This document shows, piece by piece, positions 28,907 through 38,086 of a stretch of 64,000 bases of DNA; position 1 is the stretch's first letter, and each line of letters begins with the position of its first letter. The stretch is taken from contig NZ_CP081153.1 of NCBI RefSeq assembly GCF_025140835.1, positions 248,001-312,000 of the forward strand, in the 5' to 3' direction. The notes under the pieces were generated by a model. It worked only from the letters and a program-made list of their open reading frames with translations. It searched no databases and had not been told where the DNA came from. The DNA is from Aliiroseovarius sp. M344 (GTDB lineage Bacteria; Pseudomonadota; Alphaproteobacteria; Rhodobacterales; Rhodobacteraceae). The position numbers were made by a program, and so were the translations under genes.

Positions 28907-30115
28907 TTAAACCGTCATCCCAACACTGGCCTGCATCATGAATTGGGCACCAATAGGCCGCGTTGCTGCACCAATGGCCCTTGCCTTCCCGCCGATGCTA
29001 CCACCTTCGATCCGGGGTTGGATCAGACCGCGTGTGTCTTGGGTCACGACATATCGGCGGACTCGACTGACAAGATCGTCGCGGACGCTGGCAGGGAAGG
29101 CACCGTCGATCAAGATCGCTTCAAAATCAATGACCGAACAAGTGGAAAGGGCAGCCTTAGCCAGTTCTTGGGCGGTCTGTCCAAGCCATGGATCAACGTA
29201 GCGGGACAAGTTGTGCCAGCTACCAGGATCAGACCAGAGTTGCTGTGGATCGAGGTCAACTTCACGTAGGCGCAATTCCAACTGGTGGATCGACGCCATA
29301 TCGACCAACTGCATACTCTCACCGTGGGGGCCGATGCTTCGCAACGATCCGAGTGCGCCCGCATTCCCTTGGCGTCCTTCAAAGACAGAGTTGTTCAATA
29401 CAATGCCACCGCCGATGAATGCCCCAATAAAGAAGTAAGCGTAGTCCCGAAATTCTTTACCACGACCGTAGGTGTGTTCGGCCTGACAGGCGGCAGTCGC
29501 ATCGTTCAGCAGGAGCACTGGCAGTTGCGTTCGTGCCTGCGCCTCTGTCTTTAGATCAATGCCTTTCCATGGCGCGAACGCTGCCGACATGTCCATGGAT
29601 GGGTCTGGCCAGTTCCACATCTCAAAGGGTGCCGCAATTCCAATGCCGCAAATACGCTCAGCATGATCAGGGTCCATCGCGTCGGTGATGCTCCGGACAC
29701 CCTCCTCAAGAAAGGCAAAAATGTCTGCCGGTACTGGAAACGGGTAGGTCAACTGCCGTTCTTCACGCAACTCGCCATTCAGGTCGATCAACACTAAATC
29801 GGTAGATCTGCGCCCGATCTTGAGGCCAAATGAAAACACACCATTTGATGCCAAACGCATCGGGATCGAGGGCTTGCCCACCTTGCCACGCACTGGGTCT
29901 CCACGTTCAAGAATCCCTTCACTTTCAAGGCGTCGAAGGATGCTTGAAACCGTTGGTGGAGATAGCTCTGCCAGCTTTGACAGATCGCTTCCCGGCATAG
30001 GACCATTGCGCTGCAACAGCGACAGCAAAAGCCGTTCGTTATGATCGCGAACGCCCTTCTGGCTTAGGCCAGTGCTGATTGATCTGATGAGTCCGTCGTC
30101 CATAGACTGCACCAT
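28907..30115 (-). CDS. frcR: ROK-family transcriptional regulator of fructose uptake (FrcR-like)
   Basis: 402 residues. Residues ~18-80 form a MarR-like winged helix (NERLLLSLLQRNGPMPGSDLSKLAELSPPTVSSILRRLE) and ~90-395 a ROK sugar-kinase-like domain. The ROK domain keeps LLLNDATAAC, with the equivalent of the kinase Asp, and a glycine-rich FIGAFIGGGIVLNN. The usual CxxGxxGC zinc motif is not evident, so it is a sensor rather than a kinase. AAGG 6 bp upstream supports this ATG over one 27 bp further up. It is divergent from frcBCA, as FrcR is in Sinorhizobium, which is the basis for the symbol. Confidence 0.85.
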   Translation of the reverse strand: MVQSMDDGLIRSISTGLSQKGVRDHNERLLLSLLQRNGPMPGSDLSKLAELSPPTVSSILRRLESEGILERGDPVRGKVGKPSIPMRLASNGVFSFGLKIGRRSTDLVLIDLNGELREERQLTYPFPVPADIFAFLEEGVRSITDAMDPDHAERICGIGIAAPFEMWNWPDPSMDMSAAFAPWKGIDLKTEAQARTQLPVLLLNDATAACQAEHTYGRGKEFRDYAYFFIGAFIGGGIVLNNSVFEGRQGNAGALGSLRSIGPHGESMQLVDMASIHQLELRLREVDLDPQQLWSDPGSWHNLSRYVDPWLGQTAQELAKAALSTCSVIDFEAILIDGAFPASVRDDLVSRVRRYVVTQDTRGLIQPRIEGGSIGGKARAIGAATRPIGAQFMMQASVGMTV

Positions 30116-30139
30116 AGCAGCCTTATAATACAGGTAAAC

Positions 30140-30170
30140 CAATTAATAAGAAAAGTTAACTAACTAATTG
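30140..30170. promoter_or_regulatory. Candidate FrcR operator between divergent genes
   Basis: Inverted repeat CAATTA (30140-30145) / TAATTG (30165-30170), enclosing the palindrome AGTTAACT (30154-30161). It is AT-rich and just upstream of the regulator start, about 107 bp before frcB. Position and symmetry suit a repressor site; binding is inferred. Confidence 0.45.
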
Positions 30171-30276
30171 ACAGGTGATTGAGAATCACGTCACTTAGGG
30201 TCAAGCGGCTGGCAAATGCGGGTCGTATCAATGTCGGGGTGGAGGCTCTGACCTATCAATTGTCTGGGAGGACATC

Positions 30277-31290
30277 ATGAAAAAGTTGCTCATCGGCACT
30301 GCTCTTGCGGCCATTACATCTGCTGGTTCCGCTATGGCGCAGGACGTATCCGCCTGCCTTATTACTAAGACGGACACCAACCCATTCTTCGTTAAGATGC
30401 GCGAAGGCGCTGAAGCTGCCGCGGCTGAGGCTGGCATCACGCTGCGTTCCTTCGCAGGTCAGGTTGATGGTGACCACGAAACACAAGTTGCTGCGATCGA
30501 AACATGCATTGCAGACGGCGCGTCCGGCATCCTGCTGACCCCGTCCGACACATCGTCCATCGTTGGCGCTGTGACACAGGCCCGCGAAGCTGGCCTGCTG
30601 GTTATCGCATTGGACACGCCGCTTGACCCGATCGACGCGGCTGATGCGACGTTCGCAACTGACAACTTCCTTGCGGGTGAATTGATCGGTCAGTGGGCTG
30701 CGGCGCAATTGGGCGACGACGCTGCAAACGCAAAAATTGCCATGCTTGATCTGGCTGTCAGTCAGCCAACTGTTGGCGTTCTGCGCGATCAGGGCTTCTT
30801 GCAGGGCTTCGGCATTGATCTTGGCGACCCAAACAAATGGGGCGACGAAGATGACGCGCGCATCGTCGGCAACGACGTGACTGCAGGCAACGAAGAAGGC
30901 GGGCGTACCGCGATGGAGAACCTCCTCGCTGTCGATCCTGAGATCAACGTTGTTTATACCATCAACGAACCAGCAGCAGCGGGCGCATACGAAGCCCTGC
31001 GGTCTATCGGTCGTGAAGACGATGTTCTTATCGTATCGGTCGATGGCGGTTGCCCCGGTGTTCAGAACATCGCTGACGGTGTGATCGGTGCAACGTCCCA
31101 GCAGTATCCACTGCGCATGGCGGCCCTCGGCATCGAAGCAATTGCCGCTTACGCCGCAGATGGGACATTGCCAGAGAACACACCTGGCAAGGACTTCTTT
31201 GACACGGGCGTTGCCTTGGTCACAGATCAGCCAGCAGACGGTGTGGAAAGCATCTCCGTCGCTGAAGGCACTGAACTTTGCTGGGGCTAA
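30277..31290 (+). CDS. frcB: Fructose ABC transporter substrate-binding protein
   Basis: 337-residue periplasmic binding protein (type I fold). Signal peptide [21 protein letters not shown] with cleavage before Gln. The mature start [19 protein letters not shown], the stretch [26 protein letters not shown], and the end [12 protein letters not shown]...GATSQQYP and CWG closely follow FrcB of Sinorhizobium meliloti as I remember it. GGGAGG lies 6 bp before the ATG. First gene of frcBCA; a strong hairpin follows it, which commonly keeps binding-protein mRNA more abundant than that of the membrane parts. Imports fructose, possibly also mannose or ribose as in rhizobia. Confidence 0.9.
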   Translation: MKKLLIGTALAAITSAGSAMAQDVSACLITKTDTNPFFVKMREGAEAAAAEAGITLRSFAGQVDGDHETQVAAIETCIADGASGILLTPSDTSSIVGAVTQAREAGLLVIALDTPLDPIDAADATFATDNFLAGELIGQWAAAQLGDDAANAKIAMLDLAVSQPTVGVLRDQGFLQGFGIDLGDPNKWGDEDDARIVGNDVTAGNEEGGRTAMENLLAVDPEINVVYTINEPAAAGAYEALRSIGREDDVLIVSVDGGCPGVQNIADGVIGATSQQYPLRMAALGIEAIAAYAADGTLPENTPGKDFFDTGVALVTDQPADGVESISVAEGTELCWG

Positions 31291-31324
31291 TCTAACCTCC
31301 CGCATCTCATCGTAGGTGCAACTC

Positions 31325-31352
31325 AAGGGGCGGGTCATTTTCCCCGCCCCTT
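31325..31352 (+). terminator. GC-rich hairpin between frcB and frcC
   Basis: Perfect 10-bp stem AAGGGGCGGG (31325-31334) / CCCGCCCCTT (31343-31352), 8-nt loop, no T-run after it. More likely a partial terminator or 3' stabiliser for frcB mRNA than a full stop, since frcC and frcA follow. Confidence 0.75.
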
Positions 31353-31409
31353 ATTACAAAGTGGGATAAGGTCCTACTGACATCCAATTCAAGACAAGGG
31401 GATCGAACA

Positions 31410-32495
31410 ATGTCTGGCAACGCCGACGATTTTGAAGCCGCCATCAAGCCACCAGCAGCCGACACCGTGGCTTCGTTCGCCGAACGCAAAGGCTTTCTTG
31501 CTAGGCTGCAACACGCCCTGCATGTGAACCCTGCACTTGTGCCGCTGTTCGTCCTTCTCGTCTCTATTACCCTTTTCGCTCTCTTGCTGGGGTCGAGATT
31601 CCTCTCCCCCTTTGCGCTGACATTGATCCTTCAACAGGTGCAGATCGTCGGCATCGTCGCCGCCGCTCAAAGCCTTGTTATCCTCACCGCTGGAATCGAT
31701 CTCAGCGTTGGGGCGATTGCCGTCCTGTCCAGCGTCATCATGGGGCAGTTTACGTTCCGTTACGGCGTCCCCGTCGAAGTTTCTGTCGCACTTGGGCTGG
31801 CCTTTGGCACACTCATCGGGTCGATCAATGGCTGGCTTGTCGCGGTGATGAAACTGCCACCCTTTATCGTAACGCTCGGCATGTGGCAGATCGTTCTGGC
31901 CGCAAACTTTCTTTACTCGGCTAACGAGACCATCCGCAGTCAAGACATCGAACAAAATGCACCCTTGCTTCAATTCCTCGGATCCACTTTCAAAGTTGGC
32001 GCGGACGAGGCAGGGCGCGGCGGTGCGACATTCACCTTTGGCGTCATCGCAATGGTCCTGATCTTTGCCTTCCTTGCTTATGCATTGAAACATACTGCTT
32101 GGGGGCGACACATATACGCCGTGGGCGATGACCCCGAAGCAGCACAGCTTTCTGGTGTAAACGTCAAATTCACTTTGATTTCGGTCTATGCCGTCACCGG
32201 CTTCATTTGCGCCATCGCGGGCTGGGCCCTGATTGGCCGCATCGGCTCCGTTAGCCCGACGTCCGGCCAACTCCTGAATATTGAAAGCATCACGGCTGTG
32301 GTGATTGGCGGCATCTCGCTGTTCGGTGGGCGTGGGTCGATCATGGGGCCGCTCTTCGGTGCCCTCATCGTGGGTGTTTTCACCCTTGGTCTTCGCCTTG
32401 CAGGTGCTGACGCACAATGGACATTCCTTCTTATCGGCGCACTTATCATTGGTGCTGTCGCAGTAGATCAGTGGATCAGAAAGGTCTCAGCATGA
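31410..32495 (+). CDS. frcC: Fructose ABC transporter permease
   Basis: 361-residue inner-membrane permease of the ribose/xylose (BPD_transp_2) family. After a ~50-residue cytoplasmic tail there are about nine to ten hydrophobic segments (for example LVPLFVLLVSITLFALLLGS, VQIVGIVAAAQSLVILTAG). The signature GIDLSVGAIAVLSSVIMG and GRGSIMGPLFGALIVGV near the end are conserved in this family. It follows frcB after 119 bp containing a hairpin and overlaps the ATPase start by 4 bp (ATGA), so the two are translationally coupled. Confidence 0.9.
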   Translation: MSGNADDFEAAIKPPAADTVASFAERKGFLARLQHALHVNPALVPLFVLLVSITLFALLLGSRFLSPFALTLILQQVQIVGIVAAAQSLVILTAGIDLSVGAIAVLSSVIMGQFTFRYGVPVEVSVALGLAFGTLIGSINGWLVAVMKLPPFIVTLGMWQIVLAANFLYSANETIRSQDIEQNAPLLQFLGSTFKVGADEAGRGGATFTFGVIAMVLIFAFLAYALKHTAWGRHIYAVGDDPEAAQLSGVNVKFTLISVYAVTGFICAIAGWALIGRIGSVSPTSGQLLNIESITAVVIGGISLFGGRGSIMGPLFGALIVGVFTLGLRLAGADAQWTFLLIGALIIGAVAVDQWIRKVSA

Positions 32496-33286
32496 CTTTG
32501 ATGGAAAACATCGCCAATGGGTCGATTGAACCCATCCTCAAAGGCCGTGGCTTGGTCAAGCGTTATGGCAAGGTCACAGCACTCGATCACTGCGATTTCG
32601 ATCTCTACCCCGGTGAAATCCTCGCGGTGATTGGCGACAACGGGGCAGGTAAATCATCCCTGATCAAGGCTGTCTCCGGGGCTGTTATCCCTGATGAAGG
32701 AGAAGTGTTCCTCGAAGGCAAAGAGGTGAACTTTGCGTCCCCCATCGATGCCCGCAAGGAGGGGATCGAAACGGTTTACCAGACCCTTGCTATGTCGCCC
32801 GCTTTGTCCATCGCGGATAATATGTTCATGGGGCGAGAAATCCGCAAACCGGGTTTTCGCGGAAAATGGCTGCGCCAGTTGGACCGCCCAAAGATGGAGC
32901 AGGTTGCCCGCGACAAGCTGTCAGAACTTGGCTTGATGACGATCCAGAACATCAACCAAGCGGTTGAGACGCTTTCTGGTGGCCAACGTCAAGGTGTGGC
33001 CGTGGCCCGTGCTGCGGCGTTCGGATCAAAGGTCATCATCTTGGATGAACCTACGGCGGCCCTTGGTGTTAAAGAATCTCGTCGTGTGTTGGAACTCATC
33101 CTTGATGTTCGATCTCGCGGCATCCCGATCATTCTGATCAGCCACAATATGCCTCATGTGTTTGAAGTCGCGGATCGCATCCACGTCCACCGTCTTGGCA
33201 AACGTCTCTGCGTGATCGACCCAAAGGACTACACTATGTCAGACGCGGTCGCATTCATGACGGGAGCGAAGGAAGCACCGGCCTGA
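32492..33286 (+). CDS. frcA: Fructose ABC transporter ATP-binding protein
   Basis: 264 residues, a single ABC domain rather than the doubled RbsA/XylG type, as in FrcA. Walker A GDNGAGKS at residues 48-55, ABC signature LSGGQRQGVAVARA, Walker B VIILDEPTAAL and the switch His in ILISHN are all present. Starts within the frcC stop codon. In Sinorhizobium the operon continues with the kinase frcK; here no kinase follows, only non-coding sequence, so fructose phosphorylation must be done by an enzyme encoded elsewhere. Confidence 0.92.
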   Translation: MTLMENIANGSIEPILKGRGLVKRYGKVTALDHCDFDLYPGEILAVIGDNGAGKSSLIKAVSGAVIPDEGEVFLEGKEVNFASPIDARKEGIETVYQTLAMSPALSIADNMFMGREIRKPGFRGKWLRQLDRPKMEQVARDKLSELGLMTIQNINQAVETLSGGQRQGVAVARAAAFGSKVIILDEPTAALGVKESRRVLELILDVRSRGIPIILISHNMPHVFEVADRIHVHRLGKRLCVIDPKDYTMSDAVAFMTGAKEAPA

Positions 33287-33306
33287 CGCGACTAGACTTG
33301 GATCGC

Positions 33307-33342
33307 TCTGCGCCAATCTTCAAAACCGGTCATTGGCGCAGA
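33307..33342 (+). terminator. Inverted repeat after frcA
   Basis: Perfect 11-bp arms TCTGCGCCAAT (33307-33317) and ATTGGCGCAGA (33332-33342), loop 14 nt, starting 20 bp after the frcA stop. There is no T-run, so it may be part of a dispersed repeat rather than a true terminator. Confidence 0.5.
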
Positions 33343-33927
33343 CGCAGCGAAGGTCTGAAGAGTCCGCACCATGCTAGATGGTGGCCGACGCAGCGAACGG
33401 CGGGTGATTTGGGACTTGCCATTCATGACCGGCGCGGCGAAAGTGTCGGGAGAGCCCATTGCTGACCCTATCAAAACTCTGCTGCGCGCGCTCGCAGCGA
33501 AATCCATGCTACTTCGGAGTGATAATTCATGCTGTTCGGCAAAAACCAATGCAGCCACTCAAATCAGGCGCGCATGTCTTAAGTCATTGTAATTGGAACA
33601 GAAGAGTGTAATTAGAAACGGAAAGCTTCTGGTTCATCGTAAGCTTCACGGTGTGAAGAAAAATAGAAAGCCTTGTAGAAGCCAAGCTTCCTGTAGGTGA
33701 GTTGGTAAAGAAAACCCGTCGTATAAACACGGCAAGCAAAAGCGGCTAATGAGAAGTTCCACATCGTTTTAGTAGGGATGCGTTGTGGTGAAAGCATTTC
33801 GGATTGGTACGAATATAGCCTTGTGCTCTTGATCAAGAGTGATCGTGCAGATCATGAGCACGTCTATTGTTTTGGCGTTGAAGCGATCGCAATTGCTGCT
33901 TCGCCACCCGGAAAGGCTTCGAACACC
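33343..33927. other. Non-coding region with repeated GCAGCGAA motifs
   Basis: About 585 bp without a gene. GCAGCGAA occurs at 33344, 33390 and 33494. The same motif with the same upstream CATTGGCGCA is found at 28235-28255. The right part (33600-33900) is AT-richer and shows nothing recognisable. Confidence 0.5.
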
Positions 33928-34926
33928 TTACGTTCCTGCCTGAGCGGCGGTCACGGCAATCATATGAAGGATATCTTCGGAACTGCAGCCACGCGACAAA
34001 TCATTGGCGGGCTTCTCTAGTCCTTGAAGCACTGGGCCAATGGCCACTGCCCCGCCAATGCGCTGTGCAATCTTGTAACCAATATTGCCGCTTTCCAAAT
34101 TGGGAAAGACAAAGACGTTCGCGTCTCCGGCCAGTGGGGAGTCTCCGGCTTTAGATGCTGCAACGTCAGGGACAAACGCGGCATCAAATTGAAGCTCTCC
34201 GTCAATCAGCAGTTCTGGATCAACCATTTTGGCTATCTTGGTTGCTTCCACAACTTTAGATACTTTTTCATGTTGCGCACTTTGCCGGGTCGAGAAGGAC
34301 AACATGGCTACGCGCGGACACTCTCCAGTAAGCGTTGAGAAAGACGCAGCTGAATCCAGAGCGATTTGCGCCATTTCTTCAGCCGATGGGTCCACCACCA
34401 AACCGCTATCTGCGAATATATGCGCGCCCTTCTTGACGTGGTGGGTTTGACAAAACAGCATCAGAAAGAAGGACGAGATAAGTTTCGAACCTGGTTGGGG
34501 CCCAATCACCTGAATGGCTGTTCGCACTATCTCGGCAGTGGTCGCGACAGCACCGCCAACGGTCCCATCGGCATGACCGGTTTTGACCAGAAGCGCGGCA
34601 AAGACTTGTGATTTGCGCGCTTCACGCACTGCGACATCCATTGAAATGCCCTTGTGCTTGCGGAGTTCAAAATAGGCCTGAACCAACTCATCCGAGAGAG
34701 GAGATATGGCAGGGTCGTGTAACTCGACGCCATCGTCGGGTTTGGCGTCGAAAGCAGCATATTGATCGAGGATATCTTTCTGTGGACCAATCAAGATGAT
34801 ACGCGCGATACCTTGCTCTCGTGCGTCAATTGCGGCCTGTACAACGCGTGGATCACTTCCTTCGCTCAGGACAATTTTCTTTTGTGACCGGGCGGCGTTC
34901 TTCAAAAGCATTTCTAACGGCTTCAT
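33928..34926 (-). CDS. pta: Phosphate acetyltransferase (single domain)
   Basis: 332 residues, the short Pta form that lacks the N-terminal regulatory domain. It converts acetyl phosphate plus CoA to acetyl-CoA. Family segments: KIVLSEGSDPRVVQAA at the N-terminus, GTVGGAVATTAEIVRTA mid-protein and the substrate-binding C-terminal part GDANVFVFPNLESGNIGYKIAQR. Ribosome site AAAAGGAAG before the ATG. It starts 11 bp after yeiH and, in roseobacters, pta next to xsc recovers the acetyl phosphate made by Xsc. Here xsc and yeiH are broken but pta is intact; it may now be poorly expressed because its operon promoter lies beyond two insertion sequences. Confidence 0.92.
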   Translation of the reverse strand: MKPLEMLLKNAARSQKKIVLSEGSDPRVVQAAIDAREQGIARIILIGPQKDILDQYAAFDAKPDDGVELHDPAISPLSDELVQAYFELRKHKGISMDVAVREARKSQVFAALLVKTGHADGTVGGAVATTAEIVRTAIQVIGPQPGSKLISSFFLMLFCQTHHVKKGAHIFADSGLVVDPSAEEMAQIALDSAASFSTLTGECPRVAMLSFSTRQSAQHEKVSKVVEATKIAKMVDPELLIDGELQFDAAFVPDVAASKAGDSPLAGDANVFVFPNLESGNIGYKIAQRIGGAVAIGPVLQGLEKPANDLSRGCSSEDILHMIAVTAAQAGT

Positions 34927-34937
34927 GAGACTTCCTT

Positions 34938-35515
34938 TTAGTGGCCCAGAAGGGCGACGCCTGCCAAAACAAACAAGGCGATGAAAACTGTTTCGACGAC
35001 AATCAGCGCAATCGCCTGCCCACCAACCTCAAGAATGCGTTTGAGCGATGTTTTCATGCCGACCGCAGCGATTGAGATCAACAAAGCCCACCGGCTGAGT
35101 GACGACATGGCTTCAACGATAATCGTTGGGATAAGACCGAAAGAATTCAGGGCAGCAAAGATCAGAAAACCAATAACAAAGGTGGGCAGAATTGGAGGGC
35201 GCTTGCCGTCTGTGCCACCGTCCTCTGCGTGACGGCGAACCAACATAGAAATGATCAAAACCACCGGTGCCAGCATGGCAACACGGATCAGTTTGACCAG
35301 CGTCGCGACCTCTCCAGCCTCATCCGACACCGAAAACCCTGCACCGACAACTTGAGCAACGTCGTGAATCGTGCCGCCAAGAAATACTCCCGAGACTTCG
35401 TCGTTAAAATCGAATGTCTCGGTCAGGATCGGATAGACGATCATCGCAATTGTAGACAATACGGTGACTGATAAGACGGTGAAAATGAGGTTGCGTTCAG
35501 AGTGCTCGTTTTTGG
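34938..35515 (-). pseudogene. yeiH: YeiH-family putative sulfate/sulfite exporter, 3' part (split by IS21)
   Basis: C-terminal ~192 residues of a YeiH-family membrane protein. Joined to the other piece at 38087-38547, with one copy of the 7-bp duplication removed, it gives an open frame of about 343 residues across the junction (AMAISAVLPK + NEHSERNLIF). YeiH-family proteins near xsc are thought to export the sulfite released by Xsc. The hallmark segment EVSGVFLGGTIHDVAQVVGAG is in this part. In the present state the gene should be non-functional. Confidence 0.9.
35509..35515. repeat. IS21 target-site duplication, left copy
   Basis: TTTTTGG, repeated exactly at 38087-38093 on the other side of the element. 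Confidence 0.9.
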
Positions 35516-35610
35516 TGCGTATTCCGGGGTGATCCGCCCACCTATTCCGATTTGATGCGCCCACCCGTTCCGATTTTATCCGCCCACCGATTCCGGGGTA
35601 TTCGCCCACC
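35516..35610 (+). repeat. Four ~22-bp repeats at the left end of the IS21 element
   Basis: Consecutive units of the form xATTCCG-(6 to 7 bases)-CGCCCACC begin near 35520, 35543, 35566 and 35589. The same unit is present about three times at the right end (38020-38086, inverted). Multiple terminal repeats are known transposase-binding sites in IS21-family elements. Confidence 0.85.
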
Positions 35611-35680
35611 CCTGTGACGTGCTGCTGCGAGGCAATCTGTAACCGGCTACCCTTCGTCTTTTTGGCATGAAGGAAGCCCG

Positions 35681-37210
35681 ATGAAGAGATTGCCGATGCG
35701 GAAGATACGAGATGTTTTGCGGCTCTCAGCCGAGGGCCTATCAACCCGCCAGATCGCAACGAGCCTGGCGATTGGGCGGACAACCCTTCGGGGCTACCTT
35801 GATCGCGCTACTGAGTTGGGTCTGGGCTGGCCGCTGCCAGCGGAGATGTCTGATACGGACCTTGAGCGATGCCTATTTCACCGAGCTCACCAGAACACCC
35901 AACGGATAGAGACGCAGCCTGACTGGTCGTATATTCACCGCGAGTTGCGTCGGAAGGGTGTGACGCTGTCACTCTTGTGGGAGGAACATCGCGCCGACCA
36001 CCCCGAGGGATACGGCTACTCCCGATTTTGCGAACTTTACACGCGGTGGGAGGGCAAGCTGTCGCCTGTGATGCGACAGCGTCACCCGGCGGGCGAGCGG
36101 CTGTTCGTCGATTACGCGGGGCACACCATCGACGTGATTGACCCCGAGACCGGGGAGGTGCGCACGGCACAGCTGTTCGTCGCGACGCTTGGGGCCTCAA
36201 GCTATACCTTTGCGGAGGCGACCTGGACGCAATCGCTGCCGGATTGGATCTTGAGCCATGTGCGTGCCTTTGGCTTCCTTGGTGGTGTGACGGCGCAGGT
36301 CGTGTCCGACAACCTGAAGGCCGGGGTCACCAAAGCGTGCTTCTACGACCCTGTGATCAACCGAACCTATGCGGATCTCGCCACACATTACGACACAGCC
36401 GTTGTGCCCGCGCGGCCGCATAAACCAAAGGACAAGGCAAAGGTCGAAGGGGCGGTCTTGCTGGTCGAGCGCTGGATTCTGGCGCGGTTGCGCAATCGGC
36501 AGTTCTTCAGTCTCGGGGATGTGAACGCTGCCATTCGCCCGTTGCTTGATCGGCTCAACGACAAAGTCTCGCGACATCTCGGGGCCAGCCGCAGGCAGCT
36601 GTTCGAGCAGTTGGATAAGCCCGCTCTGAAGCCGCTACCGACGGCTCCCTACGTGTATGCGGAATGGAAGAAATGCCGCGCGGGGCTCGATTACCACGTC
36701 GCAATCGACAAACATTACTACTCCGTGCCCTATCAGTTGCTGAAGAAAGAGCTGTGGGCCCGCATCACCGCCCGCACGGTCGAAGTCTTTCACGTTGGAC
36801 AGCGTGTTGCTTCCCATATGCGCACCTCTGGAAACGGCAAACATTCGACACAGCGCGACCACATGCCGGCGCACCACAAGTTCCGCGAGGATTGGACACC
36901 ACAACGTATTATCGCACGGGCCGCTCGTGTCGGGCCGAATGTCGCCACCTTCGCAGAGGTTGTGATGCGCGAACGCAAGCACCCCGAACAGGGCTACCGG
37001 AGCTGTCTGGGCGTCATCCGGCTGGCCGACAAGTTCGGTGCCGCCCGCCTTGATGCGGCGTGCCGCCGCGCGCTCGAGATCAACGCCCGTTCTTACTCGT
37101 CACTCCAATCCATTCTCAAGAATGGGCTGGAGAGCAAGCCCCGCACCCGCGCCACGGAGGAGCCTGCCATCACCCATCCCAACATCCGTGGCGCCGATTA
37201 TTTCCATTGA
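35681..37210 (+). CDS. istA: IS21-family transposase IstA
   Basis: 509 residues. An N-terminal helix-turn-helix (MRKIRDVLRLSAEGLSTRQIATSLAIGRTT) binds the terminal repeats. The rve catalytic core has Asp144 (FVDYAGHT), Asp210 (VVSDNLKAGV) and Glu256 (KAKVEGAV), a complete DDE triad with the long second spacing typical of IS21. The C-terminal part holds the Mu-type beta-barrel domain (KHYYSVPYQL). No frameshift. istB starts 10 bp downstream. Confidence 0.95.
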   Translation: MKRLPMRKIRDVLRLSAEGLSTRQIATSLAIGRTTLRGYLDRATELGLGWPLPAEMSDTDLERCLFHRAHQNTQRIETQPDWSYIHRELRRKGVTLSLLWEEHRADHPEGYGYSRFCELYTRWEGKLSPVMRQRHPAGERLFVDYAGHTIDVIDPETGEVRTAQLFVATLGASSYTFAEATWTQSLPDWILSHVRAFGFLGGVTAQVVSDNLKAGVTKACFYDPVINRTYADLATHYDTAVVPARPHKPKDKAKVEGAVLLVERWILARLRNRQFFSLGDVNAAIRPLLDRLNDKVSRHLGASRRQLFEQLDKPALKPLPTAPYVYAEWKKCRAGLDYHVAIDKHYYSVPYQLLKKELWARITARTVEVFHVGQRVASHMRTSGNGKHSTQRDHMPAHHKFREDWTPQRIIARAARVGPNVATFAEVVMRERKHPEQGYRSCLGVIRLADKFGAARLDAACRRALEINARSYSSLQSILKNGLESKPRTRATEEPAITHPNIRGADYFH

Positions 37211-37220
37211 AAGGAACACA

Positions 37221-37979
37221 ATGCTTGATCACCCAACCCTCGATCATCTGAAGGCCCTGCGGCTGGACGGTATGGCCGAAGCTTTTGCCGAGCTGCAGGC
37301 GCAGGATGCTGCAGCAGACTTCAGCCACGCAGAATGGCTTGGCTTGCTGGTTGACCGTGAGGTCGCCAGCCGTGAGACCAAGCGGTTTGAAGCCCGGATG
37401 CGCTCGGCCAGGCTGCGCCACGTCGGCGCCTGCCCGGAAGATGTCGATTACCGCGCGCGCCGTGGTCTCGACAAGGCGCTGTTCCAGAGCCTGCTCACCG
37501 GTAGATGGATCACTGACAAGCGCAATCTGATCATTACCGGCCCCTGTGGTGTTGGCAAAACTTGGCTCGGCTGCGCATTGGCGCAAACGGCCTGTCGCGA
37601 CGGTGTCACTGTGGCCTACAAGCGGATGCCGCGTCTCTTCGAAGAACTCGAACTGGCCCATGGCGACGGGCGCTTCCCCCGCCTGTTCCGCAGCATCACC
37701 AAAGCACAGCTGCTCATCCTTGATGACTGGGGCCCAGACCGACTGACCGCCACGCAACGCCGGGATCTCATGGAGATCGTGGAAGAACGCTACGGCCGCG
37801 GCTCAACGATGATCACCAGCCAATTACCCATCAAGGCTTGGCATGACGTCATCGGCGAACCAACCTTCGCTGATGCCATCCTCGACCGCATCGTTCACAA
37901 CGCTTACCGCCTCGAACTCGAGGGGCAGTCCCTCCGAAAAACCGTCACAAAAATGGATGACGAAAACCCTCAAACCTGA
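37221..37979 (+). CDS. istB: IS21-family helper ATPase IstB
   Basis: 252-residue AAA+ ATPase that remodels target DNA for IstA. Walker A GPCGVGKTW at residues 107-115; Walker B LLILDDWG; the arginine-containing DLMEIVEERYGRGSTMITSQLP is typical of IstB. An AAAGGAACA site precedes the ATG; longer in-frame starts would run back into istA. Ends 107 bp before the right end of the element. Confidence 0.95.
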   Translation: MLDHPTLDHLKALRLDGMAEAFAELQAQDAAADFSHAEWLGLLVDREVASRETKRFEARMRSARLRHVGACPEDVDYRARRGLDKALFQSLLTGRWITDKRNLIITGPCGVGKTWLGCALAQTACRDGVTVAYKRMPRLFEELELAHGDGRFPRLFRSITKAQLLILDDWGPDRLTATQRRDLMEIVEERYGRGSTMITSQLPIKAWHDVIGEPTFADAILDRIVHNAYRLELEGQSLRKTVTKMDDENPQT

Positions 37980-38019
37980 TAACCGAAATCCACTGCCTCA
38001 CGGCAACGCGTCACAAGTG

Positions 38020-38086
38020 GGCGGATACCCCGGAATAGGTGGGCGCATGTTGTCGGAATGAGTGGGCGGATCCTCCGGAATACGCA
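38020..38086 (-). repeat. Right-end repeats of the IS21 element
   Basis: About three inverted copies of the ~22-bp unit seen at the left end, the outermost ending at 38086 with CA. The last copy is the terminal inverted repeat. Confidence 0.85.

Larger units (their letters stand above)
35516..38086. mobile_element. IS21-family insertion sequence, 2571 bp, complete
   Basis: Bounded by TG...CA ends with inverted repeats: the left end reads TGCGTATTCCGG and the right end, read inwards on the other strand, also reads TGCGTATTCCGG. Flanked by a perfect 7-bp duplication. Carries istA and istB in order on the plus strand. Both ends contain several copies of a ~22-bp motif. Interrupts yeiH. Intact ORFs and perfect duplication suggest a recent, potentially active copy. 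Confidence 0.95.
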
